The translations under genes were made by a program, and so were the position numbers. Positions 20,819-30,442 of a DNA stretch of 64,000 nt are shown here, piece by piece. The stretch is from the NCBI RefSeq assembly GCF_015706575.1, contig NW_024037056.1:12847176-12911175 (forward strand), in the 5' to 3' direction. The number at the start of each line of letters is the position of its first letter. Positions within the stretch are counted from its first letter, which is position 1. A model generated the notes under the pieces. The model was not told where the DNA came from, made no database searches, and saw only the letters and a program-made list of their open reading frames with translations. The stretch comes from Patiria miniata (lineage: Eukaryota > Echinodermata > Asteroidea > Valvatida > Asterinidae).

Positions 20819-21909
20819 TTAAAGGGAACATGAAATAAAATTTTGATTGCATTTTTTTTGCTTAAATCAATAAAGGATGATGTTCTTAACAATATTTTGT
20901 GTATGGCGGTGTTTATTTTCTAAGATAAATGGGGGAAAATAATTTGTGAACATGTTTGGTCAAACTACTCCGCCCCACAAAGGGAAGCTTCATTAACATA
21001 AAACTTCGCGAGGGGTATGACGCAAGCGGAGGCAGAGACTTGCCGCGCTGCGGGGGCACCGGCATTGCGGCGTGCATCATAATACATGTACATATACATT
21101 GCGGCACTGAAAGTTTTTCTGGTGTTTCGTTCGGAATCGAGGAGAAATAACACCCGATTTTCGGCCATGCCGACAAGGTGTGTGGCTGCTGGGTGTAGCA
21201 AAACTACCAAGGATGGAGTAAGCCTTCATTTCCAGTAAATCCGAAATATCGGAGCATTTGGAGAGCCAAAGTGAAGGTAAATACCAGAGCAAAGTGGTCC
21301 GGGCCCAGTGAGTTCGCTGCCCTCTGCGCTGCACTTTGAGCCGTCGTGCTTTGATGCTGGTCTGTACAGCAACTTGGGCATGCCCCTAAAAAAACATCGA
21401 GTCAGTGTCTGAATCATTAGAACTCAGATTCGAATCGGACGAATCTGTACCATTTTCATCGGATTCGCTAAGGAAAGAAGAGGACGGTCTTCGGAACTTT
21501 TACGGTCATGACGGTCGTCGTGTTCATTCGACAACGGTGGCACCGTGGCACGTCCACGTGTACTGTACATATCCCATGTAGACACATTCGTACGTGTGCA
21601 TATAATGCCACGTACGGGTACGCGGCGGCTGCACATACACACAGCACAGTAGCTTCGCTAATCCGTCTCGTACCCAGACGTCATTTACGGGCCCTGGATT
21701 TCTCTGCCTTTGTTTATGTCATGAACAGCGCCCTCATTTGGAGTTGCCGCGAAAATCAAAAAGGGGGGGTTCAATTTTGGACGGCAAATTACCACACTAA
21801 ACGTACACCAGAACCAGTTCTGCTTTTATTTCACACTTAATACACATAAATGAATGTATATATAAAATAAAATACGTTATGAAAATTTTGGACTGCATGT
21901 TTCCTTTAA
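20819..21909 (+). mobile_element. Kolobok-like TTAA DNA transposon remnant carrying a THAP domain
   Basis: The ends are inverted: left TTAA then AGGGAACATGAAAT, right CATGTTTCCT then TTAA. TTAA target duplication combined with a THAP DNA-binding domain is characteristic of the Kolobok superfamily. At about 1.1 kb it is far too short for an intact transposase; only the N-terminal THAP-coding part (21167-21412) is recognisable. Its first termini bases are shared with the TTAA-AGGGAA MITEs at 7710, 32702, 53131 and 56342, suggesting related machinery. It lies about 0.7 kb upstream of KCNQ exon 1. Confidence 0.68.
21167..21412 (+). pseudogene. THAP zinc-finger domain pseudogene (transposase-derived)
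   Basis: The frame from ATG reads MPTRCVAAGCSKTTKDGVSL, the classic start of a THAP (C2CH) DNA-binding domain with its first two zinc ligands (C-x4-C). A one-base loss near 21230 causes a stop at 21236; the family pattern then continues in another frame with PVNPKYRSIWRAKV, the conserved Trp and a GPSE segment. A second shift near 21328 moves the Cys-x2-His pair (LC..HFEP) into a third frame. The segment ends at a TGA at 21410. With two frameshifts it cannot make a functional protein. An acidic, Ser-rich stretch follows in yet another frame. Confidence 0.75.
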
Positions 21910-22456
21910 TCAAAGGTCTTTTCTAAACAGCAAAAACCCCCGGGTACAATGTGCTAACCTACGTCAGTCATTAGCATAAGCCTTAAGTTTTTATAGGAAA
22001 TAGTATAGTGGAATATGGAATATAAATAATGCAATAGTACTAATGTTCAGCAGTAATGTACATGGTGAGGCACATTGAACAGGCCAAGCACAGTCAAACG
22101 GCAGACGCCCCATTAGTCTGCAGACATGCCTCCCTTCTTAGCGCGGTGTGGTTTTCATCGCTCTATCACTAAGGAAGAACGACAATGTAGGTAACCAGGC
22201 CCCTATCAAGAAACCTTATATGTGTGTCTTTGTGTGTCGAAAGGAGGGGGGGGGGGTTAAATCGTGCTTGCATTATGTCTTCGGAAACGACTCTCACAGC
22301 GGGTAAGGCCTGAGTACATTTCGCCGTTCCAAGACTGTCACCGAGCGATTAACTCCGAGCCATCAATCTTGCGGGCTTGGGTAATTGTACAAACACGCTT
22401 CTTTCGGAAGCCCGTCTTTATACAGTTCTCCAATGTTTTCCCGATTTGTCTTATGT
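21910..22456. other. Sequence directly upstream of KCNQ exon 1
   Basis: No TATA box or CpG island is evident. A poly(G) run lies near 22246-22256. May include proximal regulatory DNA, but nothing specific can be supported. Confidence 0.35.
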
Positions 22457-22625
22457 TTTCCTTTTTTTTTTTTCTCCGCTCGTTCTATTTTTGCATACAG
22501 GTCCTCAGCCACGAGTCTGAAGTACAGACTGAAGCACCACTGAGAAGTCGCTCGGATCACTGTCGCTTTTTTTTTTTTTTTGGTTTGGTTGGTTGTTCGC
22601 CGGTCCGTGACGGCGGGCGATCGCT
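22457..22625 (+). promoter_or_regulatory. 5' leader of KCNQ exon 1 with a possible splice acceptor
   Basis: A long pyrimidine tract (22457-22493) ends in GCATACAG at 22493-22500, which looks like a good 3' splice site. If used, the first coding exon would run 22501-23050 with a 125-nt untranslated leader and an upstream non-coding exon must exist. The leader contains a T-run at 22567-22581, an in-frame TGA at 22608 and then the ATG. Alternatively the tract is coincidental and transcription starts nearby; I see no clear TATA box just upstream. Confidence 0.35.
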
Positions 22626-23050
22626 ATGTCGGCCAGCGATGCGACCGAAGAGGCCGAGATGCAACCTCTGAACCCGTCGGGCGCCAGCGGGGCATCGGGC
22701 GCCACCGACAGCGGCACGGAGGAGAAGGCGGGCAACGTCACGCCGAGCCTGGAGACGGCGGACATGCCGCTGGTGGTCCGGCCGACCCGGCAGCGCGTGG
22801 GGTTCCTGATGGAAGAGGACGAAGACGACGAGCACAGCGAGCTGCGCAAGAAGGTCAAGCGGGAGTTTGCCAAGATGAACGGACGCAGCAGCCACGAACG
22901 GCTTCAGCAGCAACGCATGAGTCTACTAGGCAAACCGCTTGCGTACAGACAATCCAAACGGGACGCCAAGTTCCGCAAAGTCCAGACAAGGATCTACAAC
23001 TTCTTGGAAAGACCTGCGGGATGGCTTGCCATCATCTATCACATTTTTGT
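22626..23050 (+). CDS. KCNQ: KCNQ-family voltage-gated K+ channel, coding exon 1 (N-terminus to start of S1)
   Basis: First coding exon of a Kv7/KCNQ delayed-rectifier potassium channel subunit, a plasma-membrane tetramer. It encodes 141 codons plus two bases. Residues 1-60 are a low-complexity Ser/Gly/Ala-rich cytosolic tail, followed by an acidic run (EEDEDDEH, 63-70), a basic stretch (73-80), LGKPL (101-105), then [19 protein letters not shown] (115-133), the pre-S1 signature of the family, and IIYHIFV entering S1. NFLERP resembles KCNQ1 more than the NVLERP of KCNQ2-5, but the subtype is not settled. The start is the first ATG after an in-frame TGA at 22608 and has G at -3. The exon ends at a GTAAGT donor (23051) in phase 2 within a Val codon, the same place and phase as intron 1 of human KCNQ1. 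It is clearly more GC-rich than its flanks. Long ORFs in other frames here are shadows. Confidence 0.93.
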
Positions 23051-23639
23051 GTAAGTAGAATTTTTTTCTCTCTCTCTTTTCTCTTCTATTTGAACTTATA
23101 CAGCCCCTTTCTTTAAATTTATACCATTAACTGTTTATACTGTAAATTTTAACCAATAAGTGTGAAATTTGTTATGAATCATGCCCTTTTTTGCAGGTAG
23201 TGAATATAACCCAGGATGCACATTGTTAAAACAGCCCAAAAAATAGCGAATGGAGTTAGAACAAAAACCAGTTTTGAAGAGCAGCCCGTGAAAAATAACA
23301 TTTCCCTTTGAATGCATAATCAGCAGTATTTCCACACAAAAAAGATTGATTAGGCCTATGCAGTTTGATTACTCCATTCTCCATTTTGAAGTTCTGTTAT
23401 GATGATTGTTAATGACAGGCTTTCGTCTCTGACTACAGCGACACATTTTCATACTTGTTGATAAATGCACATTTCTGGTGCACCAGATCACAACAAATAC
23501 TTCAACTTTGCACCTTTCCGCCTTTGGTTCGATAAATGCCATTGCGGGAAAAACTGCAGATGTGCATGCAGAAATGGAATGAATGAAGCGCTGTGTGATA
23601 GTGAAAACAAAAACAATGAATTGTAATTGCGATCCCCGT

Positions 23640-23745
23640 TGCTATAACAGATTCGAACCAGCCAACCGACCCCGGCAAGCTCGGTGGTCCAGTGTTGAGA
23701 TGTAAGCATGAGGTCGTGGGTTCGAGTCCCACCCGAGTAGCTTGC
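23640..23745 (+). mobile_element. tRNA-derived SINE, type 1, copy 2
   Basis: GCTCGGTGGTCCAGTGTTGA and GTCGTGGGTTCGAGTCCC give an A-box-like and a canonical B-box, about 12 bp shorter between boxes than the copy at 7486. Followed by ACAACACTGAGTGTACA, also seen after copy 1. Located in KCNQ intron 1. Confidence 0.72.
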
Positions 23746-24301
23746 GAATGTTTTCTCACTTGCCCTCGGACAACACTGAGTGTACAGTGTTCATACAAAA
23801 AACGGTGAAAGGCAAACCCGAATATTGAAAAAGAAAGAAAAAGAAAATGTCTTTGGATGCAGGCACTTGTACATTACCACTGGTAAAATTGTTCAAACAG
23901 TCAATGGGCAAATAAAGATAGCAGTGGTTTTTCAAGTCTGTGTTGTCCTTAATAGGAATAGACGTAACTTTGCTGGTACCAACCACCCTATTCAAGGCTG
24001 TTAATTGTTCAGAGCTCTCATTGAATAGTACTTAAAATATCTGGAATGTACTGGTACCGATCCATATAATAGGTGTCTTTATGACAGCATTTTATAATTA
24101 TGATCTACCGTAGCGGCTCTCACATTTTCTCCAGTATAGGAATTCAAAGATGATTGCTAAAATCAATGAATTTAACAGTGTTGTGTCAAGTCCATCGCAA
24201 GTTGGGTCACAAATCAATCACATTCCAATTTGGAGGTCCAGTCTCAAGTGACGTACAGGTGATGGATGTTAACTCTAAATCCCTAGGCATTATTGATAGG
24301 A
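23746..24301. other. Intron 1, nothing recognised
   Basis: AT-rich sequence; small ORFs on both strands at 23756-24004 overlap and show no domain. Confidence 0.4.
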
Positions 24302-24943
24302 TGCAACCTCTGTCCTGCAAAATCCTCCAACTGCACGTGAAAATTGCATACAGCCTCAATCCTGCAAACTCATCCGTTATTTCTTGACTGTAGTCCTTGG
24401 AGGGGTGACCACTGCCTCAATCCTGCAAAATCCTCCGGCAATCACTGTCAATATGTTGAGGCAGAGCCAATGACATCCTGGAGCAGTGCGGAGGATTTCA
24501 AGTATAATCTACTGGTAGGCCTAAATTTATGCACGGCTGAGCATAAACAATGCAAGGTCCGGCCTAAGACCTTGACACAGTGCATCCTCCAAAATCAGCC
24601 ACACACTTTCACCATATAGCCTCAATCCTGCAAAATCCTCCATTTTGCATAGAGATTTTGGAGGATTTGGGAAGGTAAGGGCAAAGGAATGAGTTTGTCC
24701 CAATTCACTTGAATTTAGCCTGTGACTTGGAACTGCATGGATGACTTACGTGCTGATCTTCGGAGGATGCACTGTGTCAAGGTCTTAGGCCGGACCTTGC
24801 ATTGTTCATGCTCAGCCGTGCATAAATGTAGGCCTACCAGTAGATTATACTTGAAATCCTCTGCACTGCTCCAGGATGTCACTGGCTCTGCCTCAACTCA
24901 TTGACAGTGATTGCTGGAGGATTTTACAGGATTGAGGCAGTGG
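24302..24943. mobile_element. Foldback element with CTCAATCCTGCAAAATCC motif
   Basis: The core 24409-24943 has inverted ends (CCACTGCCTCAATCCTG ... CAGGATTGAGGCAGTGG). The arms are ~185 bp, including AAGGTCCGGCCTAAGACC and its complement, around a ~170-bp loop. The motif CTCAATCCTGCAAAATCCTC recurs at about 24303 and 24352 (diverged, outside the core), at the left end, and in the loop near 24622. No transposase. Confidence 0.72.
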
Positions 24944-26402
24944 CCAAGAACCACATTCACTTGTGAAAACTGTAACGGACATGGGCTGGGCTGAAATACT
25001 GAATTTTGACATACCTAAAGATGCATACATACATTAAATGTATGTACAATCACTATGTAACAATACTGACTTCCAAAAAGTAGACGTAAACTAAAAAAAA
25101 ATTTTTAAAAATAGGAGTGGCCACGTCTACGTGCAGAAAAGCGTGTCTTGTGTTTAAAACTCCGGTGACATACCTGATCTGTGCACGATATCAAATTATC
25201 TCTTATCAAATTATCTACCATGGCACTTTAAACCGATGTTTGAACATTGTACAAGAAAATTGGCTGTTACCCATTCTCTTGCTTGTCGACGCCTACCAAG
25301 ACAAAAAAAAAATCAGCAGTAACTCACGTTGCGGGTAGATCATTTTCCAACCAGCTTGAACAAATGTTGTTACATCGGCGCAGGATTGAAAGACTGAAAT
25401 AATAATGGGGAAGAAAAAGAAAAAAACCCATCGGGATGATGAATGAATTTTTAAGGATGTATATTGCTCAGGCCGGCGCAAGCATCTCTAAATGTCAACG
25501 AGCAATTGAAACAGTAAGATGTAACACTGTAGATGGTTAATCAACAACCTGTTTTGTGAAGTTGCCGAGGGCCAAGGGTCTCCCAGCGGCACGGTCAATC
25601 AATCATGCAGTTTTTATCGGTATCGGCGATTCAGACCCTGTTTGTTTCAGGTTATTAAAGGTTAATTTTTGTGGTTGTTTTTGATTGTAAACAGCGATTG
25701 TAAATCAACCCACACAGACTTGTACTTTTTAGGGTATTGTACTCCATTGTGCGTTAATTCTATTAGCGTCTCTGCTGCATTGTATTAAATTTTTATATTT
25801 ATTCCTGGATGGCTCCATATCCTATACAATGCCGGGATAGCTTGCGGTAGGGGTGTGCATCTGAACCGGGTACCGGAGTACCCGACTGTGGTATCAGGAA
25901 CCATTTCCAGATTATGGGATCGGGTACCAGTAACCAACTTTACGGATTACTTATAGTAACTTCTCAGACAATGAAAAAGAAAGGTTTTGAAGTCATTCAT
26001 GGGGAATTTCTAACACAGTATTCAAAGATGAAAATTTCTGATTTTTATTGGAAAAATTGACTTTTTGAATTTTCCAACGATATTTCCAAGTTTTGAATGA
26101 TTTGTCCCACGAAATTTTATTTTTTTAACGATTTTCCACAATATGTGATTTTATTTAAAGTATAATTTCAATGAGAAGTTGATGAAAAAGTCGATGAAAA
26201 CAGCACGTAAAAATTGTCACAAGCATAGTTTTAATCTCTTTCACCAGTCGTAATTAAAGTGAGAACATTTTACCCTTTTTTACACTTCGTAAAAATGAAA
26301 AATCATGGAGTTCAGGCTTTTTGTCAGATGTTGATTTAAAATACGTTAATTAAGGCCGTGTCCGTCTATTGTCAGCGCGTCCCGGCATATTTTCAATGGG
26401 TG
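24944..26402. other. Intron 1, no gene recognised
   Basis: AT-rich. A locally self-complementary GGGTACCGGAGTACCCG-like patch lies near 25868-25935. No domain or family recognised. Confidence 0.4.
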
Positions 26403-26611
26403 CAGACCTAGACCTACAATCCCGGCCAAAATGGTTGGGACACTTGGAAATAACCTTAGCCTTTCACGGTCACCCACTCCCCCGCTCCCCTGGTCAATGT
26501 TGTTCTCTCCAGCTGATGGAGCACACACCGCGCAATGAGAGACAACATTGACGGGGGGGGGGGGGGGCCAGCTAGATTTGGCCAGGATTGTAGCTCTAGA
26601 CAGTTGATTCG
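26403..26611. mobile_element. Short inverted-repeat element interrupted by poly(G)
   Basis: TAGACCTACAATCCCGGCCA at the left matches, inverted, TGGCCAGGATTGTAGCTCTA at the right. A second inner pair is GGTCAATGTTGTTCTCTC / GAGAGACAACATTGAC, next to a G-run (~26551-26568). About 200 bp; MITE-like, target duplication not resolved. Confidence 0.6.
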
Positions 26612-27973
26612 GATGCAGCCTATTAGAAAGTAAACTATGGTTTGCTTTGGAACTTGGTCATGTTGTTCCTTGATTGGAATTTAAGTCACACACATGACAA
26701 TTCGTTCAGAGCTCCAGTGACCTCGGAAGCAGAGTCTCCTCTAAAGCCATCCTGTATCAGGCAGGCCCAGCGCCTTAAACCAACTCCAAGATCCTCGCTA
26801 ATGAGCTGCCCTTGGCCTAAATAGCCACCGACAAGAATCCGACTTGATGCTTTCAATCAGTCTGGGCATCCCAAAGCCACTTCCCATATGGGGGAATAAT
26901 AGATTCCTCAGATTAGGGATGAAGTACGATAAAGGGCCTTAACTTCAGACGAGAGACAAAATAAAATTTTCAGACCAATAAGAGATGAATGTGTTTTAAG
27001 TAATACGTACTTTGGAAAGTTGATCTGTGAATGAGGGAGTGATCTACTTTTTCCTTTGATTACATTTTCAGTGATGTTTCTGCACGGTTTAAAGTTTATC
27101 AGAGATATTGTTATTGCTGTAAAGTGCATTGCCCAAGGACTGTTACTGTTTATACTTTATACATTTTCAAAACCTTGCCACAGGAAGTTTCGTGTCGCGG
27201 TGGTCAACAAACCGTGCAAGTCCGTTGCTGGCTTCATCATGTTTACAAAGTAACGACCCATTTTTCATGCCCCCAACCCCAACCCCTTTGCCATCAATAT
27301 TCTTGCTTACCGTGAACTGACCCTCCCAATGAATCAAGTCACCGCAGTTTAAGACTTCTTGCTCCCCTTAAAAAACAATTCCCGGCCAAGGGGCTGGCTA
27401 GCAGGTTCGTCTGACTCGCAGTCCGGACATTAACGTTAATTGCCCATTAAAATCCCTGTGATATCGACAACCATGGCAATGCAATTAGCAAGTCGGACCA
27501 GGCCGTAGAAACCGAAAACCAGAAAAGAAGAGAAATCGAATTACTGCCACGGTAGCCCGCACCGACGTCTTACAGGAGCCCTGGCCCGAGTCTCGCCGAA
27601 ACACCTGCCAGCTTAAACCATCAGGTTTCATCGGGGAAACCGTAACACGAAGCCACCGACTTGCCCCAGGATCCACCCAGTGTATCTTGGTACGAAATAG
27701 CTGACTTGTTTCCCATTGTTTTCTCTGTTTCTTCCTTACGTTGTTAGCGCCGCGGGGCATAGGATCGTTTATCGCGAGCTCTTTCCCCGACCGATGAGAC
27801 CCAAGAAGTAAAGGAGCTCAATTTTTTTTTCCTTTAAATTATTTTCATCCATCCTTCTCTTTCGCCCCTTCTTCCTTCGGCCATCTCTTTCGGAAGTTAT
27901 TCTGATGAACGGTTTCTGACAGTGGCGGGCCGGTGTACGGTTTCCATGCTTTTTTTGGTTGCATATATGCAGA
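26612..27973. other. Intron 1; GC-balanced unique sequence near 27360-27770
   Basis: 27360-27770 is noticeably more GC-rich than its surroundings and not shared with any repeat in the window. A 91-aa reverse ORF (27485-27760) has no recognisable domain. Possible regulatory DNA, unproven. Confidence 0.35.
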
Positions 27974-28094
27974 TGAGATTTGATCCGGTTCTTTTCAGAA
28001 CCACACATACTCACAAAAGAGATTTTGCCAAATGGTGCTGTTGCAACAACTTATCTTATTATTACATACATGTATGCAGTAAAGCTGAGATGTA
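27974..28094 (+). mobile_element. ~100-bp inserted unit with histone-type 3' stem-loop, copy 2
   Basis: GGTTCT-TTTC-AGAACC (27987-28002) is identical to copy 1, followed by ACACATACTCACAAAAGAGA and ATGGTG, then ATGCAGTAAAGC. Homology with 9685-9780 continues through the whole stretch. TGAGATTTG (27974-27982) before and TGAGATGTA (28086-28094) after look like an eroded 9-bp target duplication. No histone ORF upstream. Confidence 0.58.
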
Positions 28095-28102
28095 TGTATG
28101 TA

Positions 28103-28140
28103 CATACAGGGTGAGTCAAAAAGAAAGTGACCCTGATTAA
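28103..28140 (+). mobile_element. Solo mariner-like terminus TACAGGGTGAGTCAAAAA
   Basis: Matches the ends of the palindromic element at 61493-62000 (TACAGGGTGAGT...). No inverted partner was found within the next few hundred bases, so this is a truncated or solo end. Confidence 0.55.
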
Positions 28141-28495
28141 AGATTTTGTTTCTCCTTTAAGAAGCAATCAAACTTGATACACCAATGAAGTATGTCTCAA
28201 AAGAGCATGTTCTTCCACTCATCTGAAAAAAAAAGGATTACTGAAATTGATCCATGCTATCAGAAGTTATGCATGTTTTGCTAAAACAAGCCATTTTTAT
28301 AGCTATCCGTGGAATGCCATTGGAAGCTATTGAGCTTAGTAAGAATGACAGATTACACACAGGCATTGAAATACAAATGAGATTTTAATAATTGAAATCA
28401 AGACAGGTGAAACATTTCTTTACTGTCAGATTTGTGTCTTCAATATGAAGAACAAGTCAACTTATTTTCTGAAATATCGATGGCGATATATGTTT

Positions 28496-28750
28496 TGCTT
28501 TGCAAGTTCTCGTTCATATAACCCATCAGGCCGGTGTTTATCTCCAGTTTCCTTGGCATGAAACAACTGAGAAAATTCCTATTCCCCTGGACGGTTGCTC
28601 GTCCACCGCAGGGTACTCCCAGGTAATGCTGGTACCCATCTATACTCCTGGGTGGAGAGAGGCAAGTGGGTGTGAAGAGGCTTGCCCAAGGACACAACAT
28701 ATGGCTAGCAGCTGGATTCGAACCCGTGACCCTCTGATCATGAGTCACAA
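28496..28750 (-). mobile_element. tRNA-derived SINE, type 3, copy 1
   Basis: On the minus strand it has a B-box GGTTCGAATCC within GGGTCACGGGTTCGAATCCA, and a body read on + as GGCCGGTGTTTATCTCC, CTCCTGGGTGGAGAGAGGCA and TTGCCCAAGGACACAACAT. The second copy at 61025-61232 shares all landmarks. Confidence 0.7.
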
Positions 28751-29677
28751 ACCAATTATACGCATCATATATAAAGTGGAGCAATGCACTCTCCTGACAA
28801 GGTAGTTACTTTCCCAACAACATCCCAAAATAACAATTTAACAGAAGAGGAACTTATAAACAAGCTGTTTTTGTTTATATCTCAACCTCTTCTTTGATAA
28901 ATTTAACTGAGCGGAAGTTGTTTTGTGCTCAAGATAACAGTGTTTTTGCCAAAATAGACGGAATTGCCATCAGCTATTTTCTAAGTAAAGAAGGCAATAA
29001 GCCTAATAAGAGGCTCAGAAGAACACATCAGCAGATATTGAATAAACAATTTGGACTTTTCTCAGAATGTTTGTTACCAGTCCATTAATAACGTTGCAGA
29101 AAATATCACCGTGAAGGTATTTATATCTTGGGTAAAAATAGGAACAAACACTTGGCAAGATTGTAGGTGTTCTCCAAAAGCAAGTTTAAATTCACCCCAG
29201 AAATAACTTCCCAATAATCTCTTTATATTTCTTTATTGAAGCTGGCAATTGAATTAATATCTCAAAGTGCGCTCACTGAAGTTAAAAAGATCTTAGAAAA
29301 TGTCATTGTAATTCTTGCCTCCATCACTTACCGACAGTCTTTAACATTTCACTGTCAGAGAATTCCCCAATTACCAAATAAATGTTTTGTTGGATAGAGT
29401 AGAAGTCCCATTTGAGGACGAACAGTTCATGTCAATATTTGAAATGCATCCATAATATTTACTGTTTGCTGTTTGCTCCCTCTGCTTTATTGATTCTGCG
29501 GTAATGAATCTTTTTCCGTGGGAGGAACCACAGCAGTGTATACATTGTAAAGTTGAGCACATGTATGTGAATTTACAGTGTAGCAGACATGTGGAAATGG
29601 CCTTTATCTTGTAATCTCCTGAACTGCAGTGTAAGAAAAGTAGTGGTCGAACAAGGTGTACAAGCATTACACTCACG
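28751..29677. other. Intron 1, nothing recognised
   Basis: AT-rich; reverse ORF 29371-29706 (111 aa) has no domain and runs into the adjacent repeat, so it is treated as chance. Confidence 0.4.
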
Positions 29678-30442
29678 ATATCGTCACCGTTTTCACGAAG
29701 AGCCACATATGTCCAAAATTACCATTTTTCCGATTTTGATTTTTTTTCAATATTTTGCTTTAAAACAATGTACTTAACCATGTTGGCATGTTTCTGTAAG
29801 CAAAAGAAGAGCCACATATGTCCAAAAGTACCATTTTTCCGATTTTCATTTTTTTCAATATTTTGCTTTAAAACAATGTACTTAACCATGTTGACATGTT
29901 TCTGTAAGCAAAACATCATTAATTTCCAAGTAACATTAATGTTGCAAGGGGCAGAAATCTCGATAAATGCATTTTGAGTTTTCACGAAGAGCCACATACA
30001 TTTTGGCCCTTTGGACTCGTACAAAACCCATTGCATGGAAATAAGTAAAACTAGGTCAAATGAGATTTCCGTTTTCACGAAGAGCCACACATCTTTGTTA
30101 CATTTTCAGCTGCGCGCGCGTGCTCACGCGCGCCTATGGAAATACACGTTGAACAGAAAGGGCCAATATGTTGGAAACCTGAATTTGCATTTTCACGAAG
30201 AGCCACATATCTTTACTAATTAATTTTCACTAATTAACTGCTATATTAAGTCTTATTACTGGGCTCATGTAAAAAATTCAGCTCTCGTAGAATCATGTGA
30301 TGGTTTCCTTGCTGCACAAAATTCTTGCAAAGTGGTATTTTGTGCAGTTTTAAAATATGAGAAACTTCTTTTGCGATTATCTCGAAAACACTTTTTCTTC
30401 AAAATCCACATATGTGGCTCTTCGTGAAAACGGTGACGATAT
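29678..30442. mobile_element. TCGTCAC-ended element with iterated GTTTTCACGAAGAGCCACAT motif (array B)
   Basis: Inverted ends of ~34 bp: ATATCGTCACCGTTTTCACG at the left, CGTGAAAACGGTGACGATAT at the right. The motif GTTTTCACGAAGAGCCACAT or near matches starts at 29689, 29978, 30071 and 30189, plus a partial at about 29805 and the inverted terminal copy at 30410. A ~107-bp segment (29701-29807) is duplicated in tandem (29808-29912). ORFs up to 123 aa are products of the repeats. Confidence 0.76.

Noticed and set aside
22505..22913. Two reverse-strand ORFs of 118-122 aa opposite KCNQ exon 1
   Set aside because: Shadows of the GC-rich coding exon on the other strand; no domain, and the + strand frame is clearly KCNQ.
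22580..23116. 178-aa + strand ORF in another frame across exon 1
   Set aside because: Reads through the splice donor and a low-complexity tail; frame shadow of the real exon.
29719..30090. 123-aa reverse ORF with internal repeats
   Set aside because: Product of the 107-bp tandem duplication and motif copies in array B.
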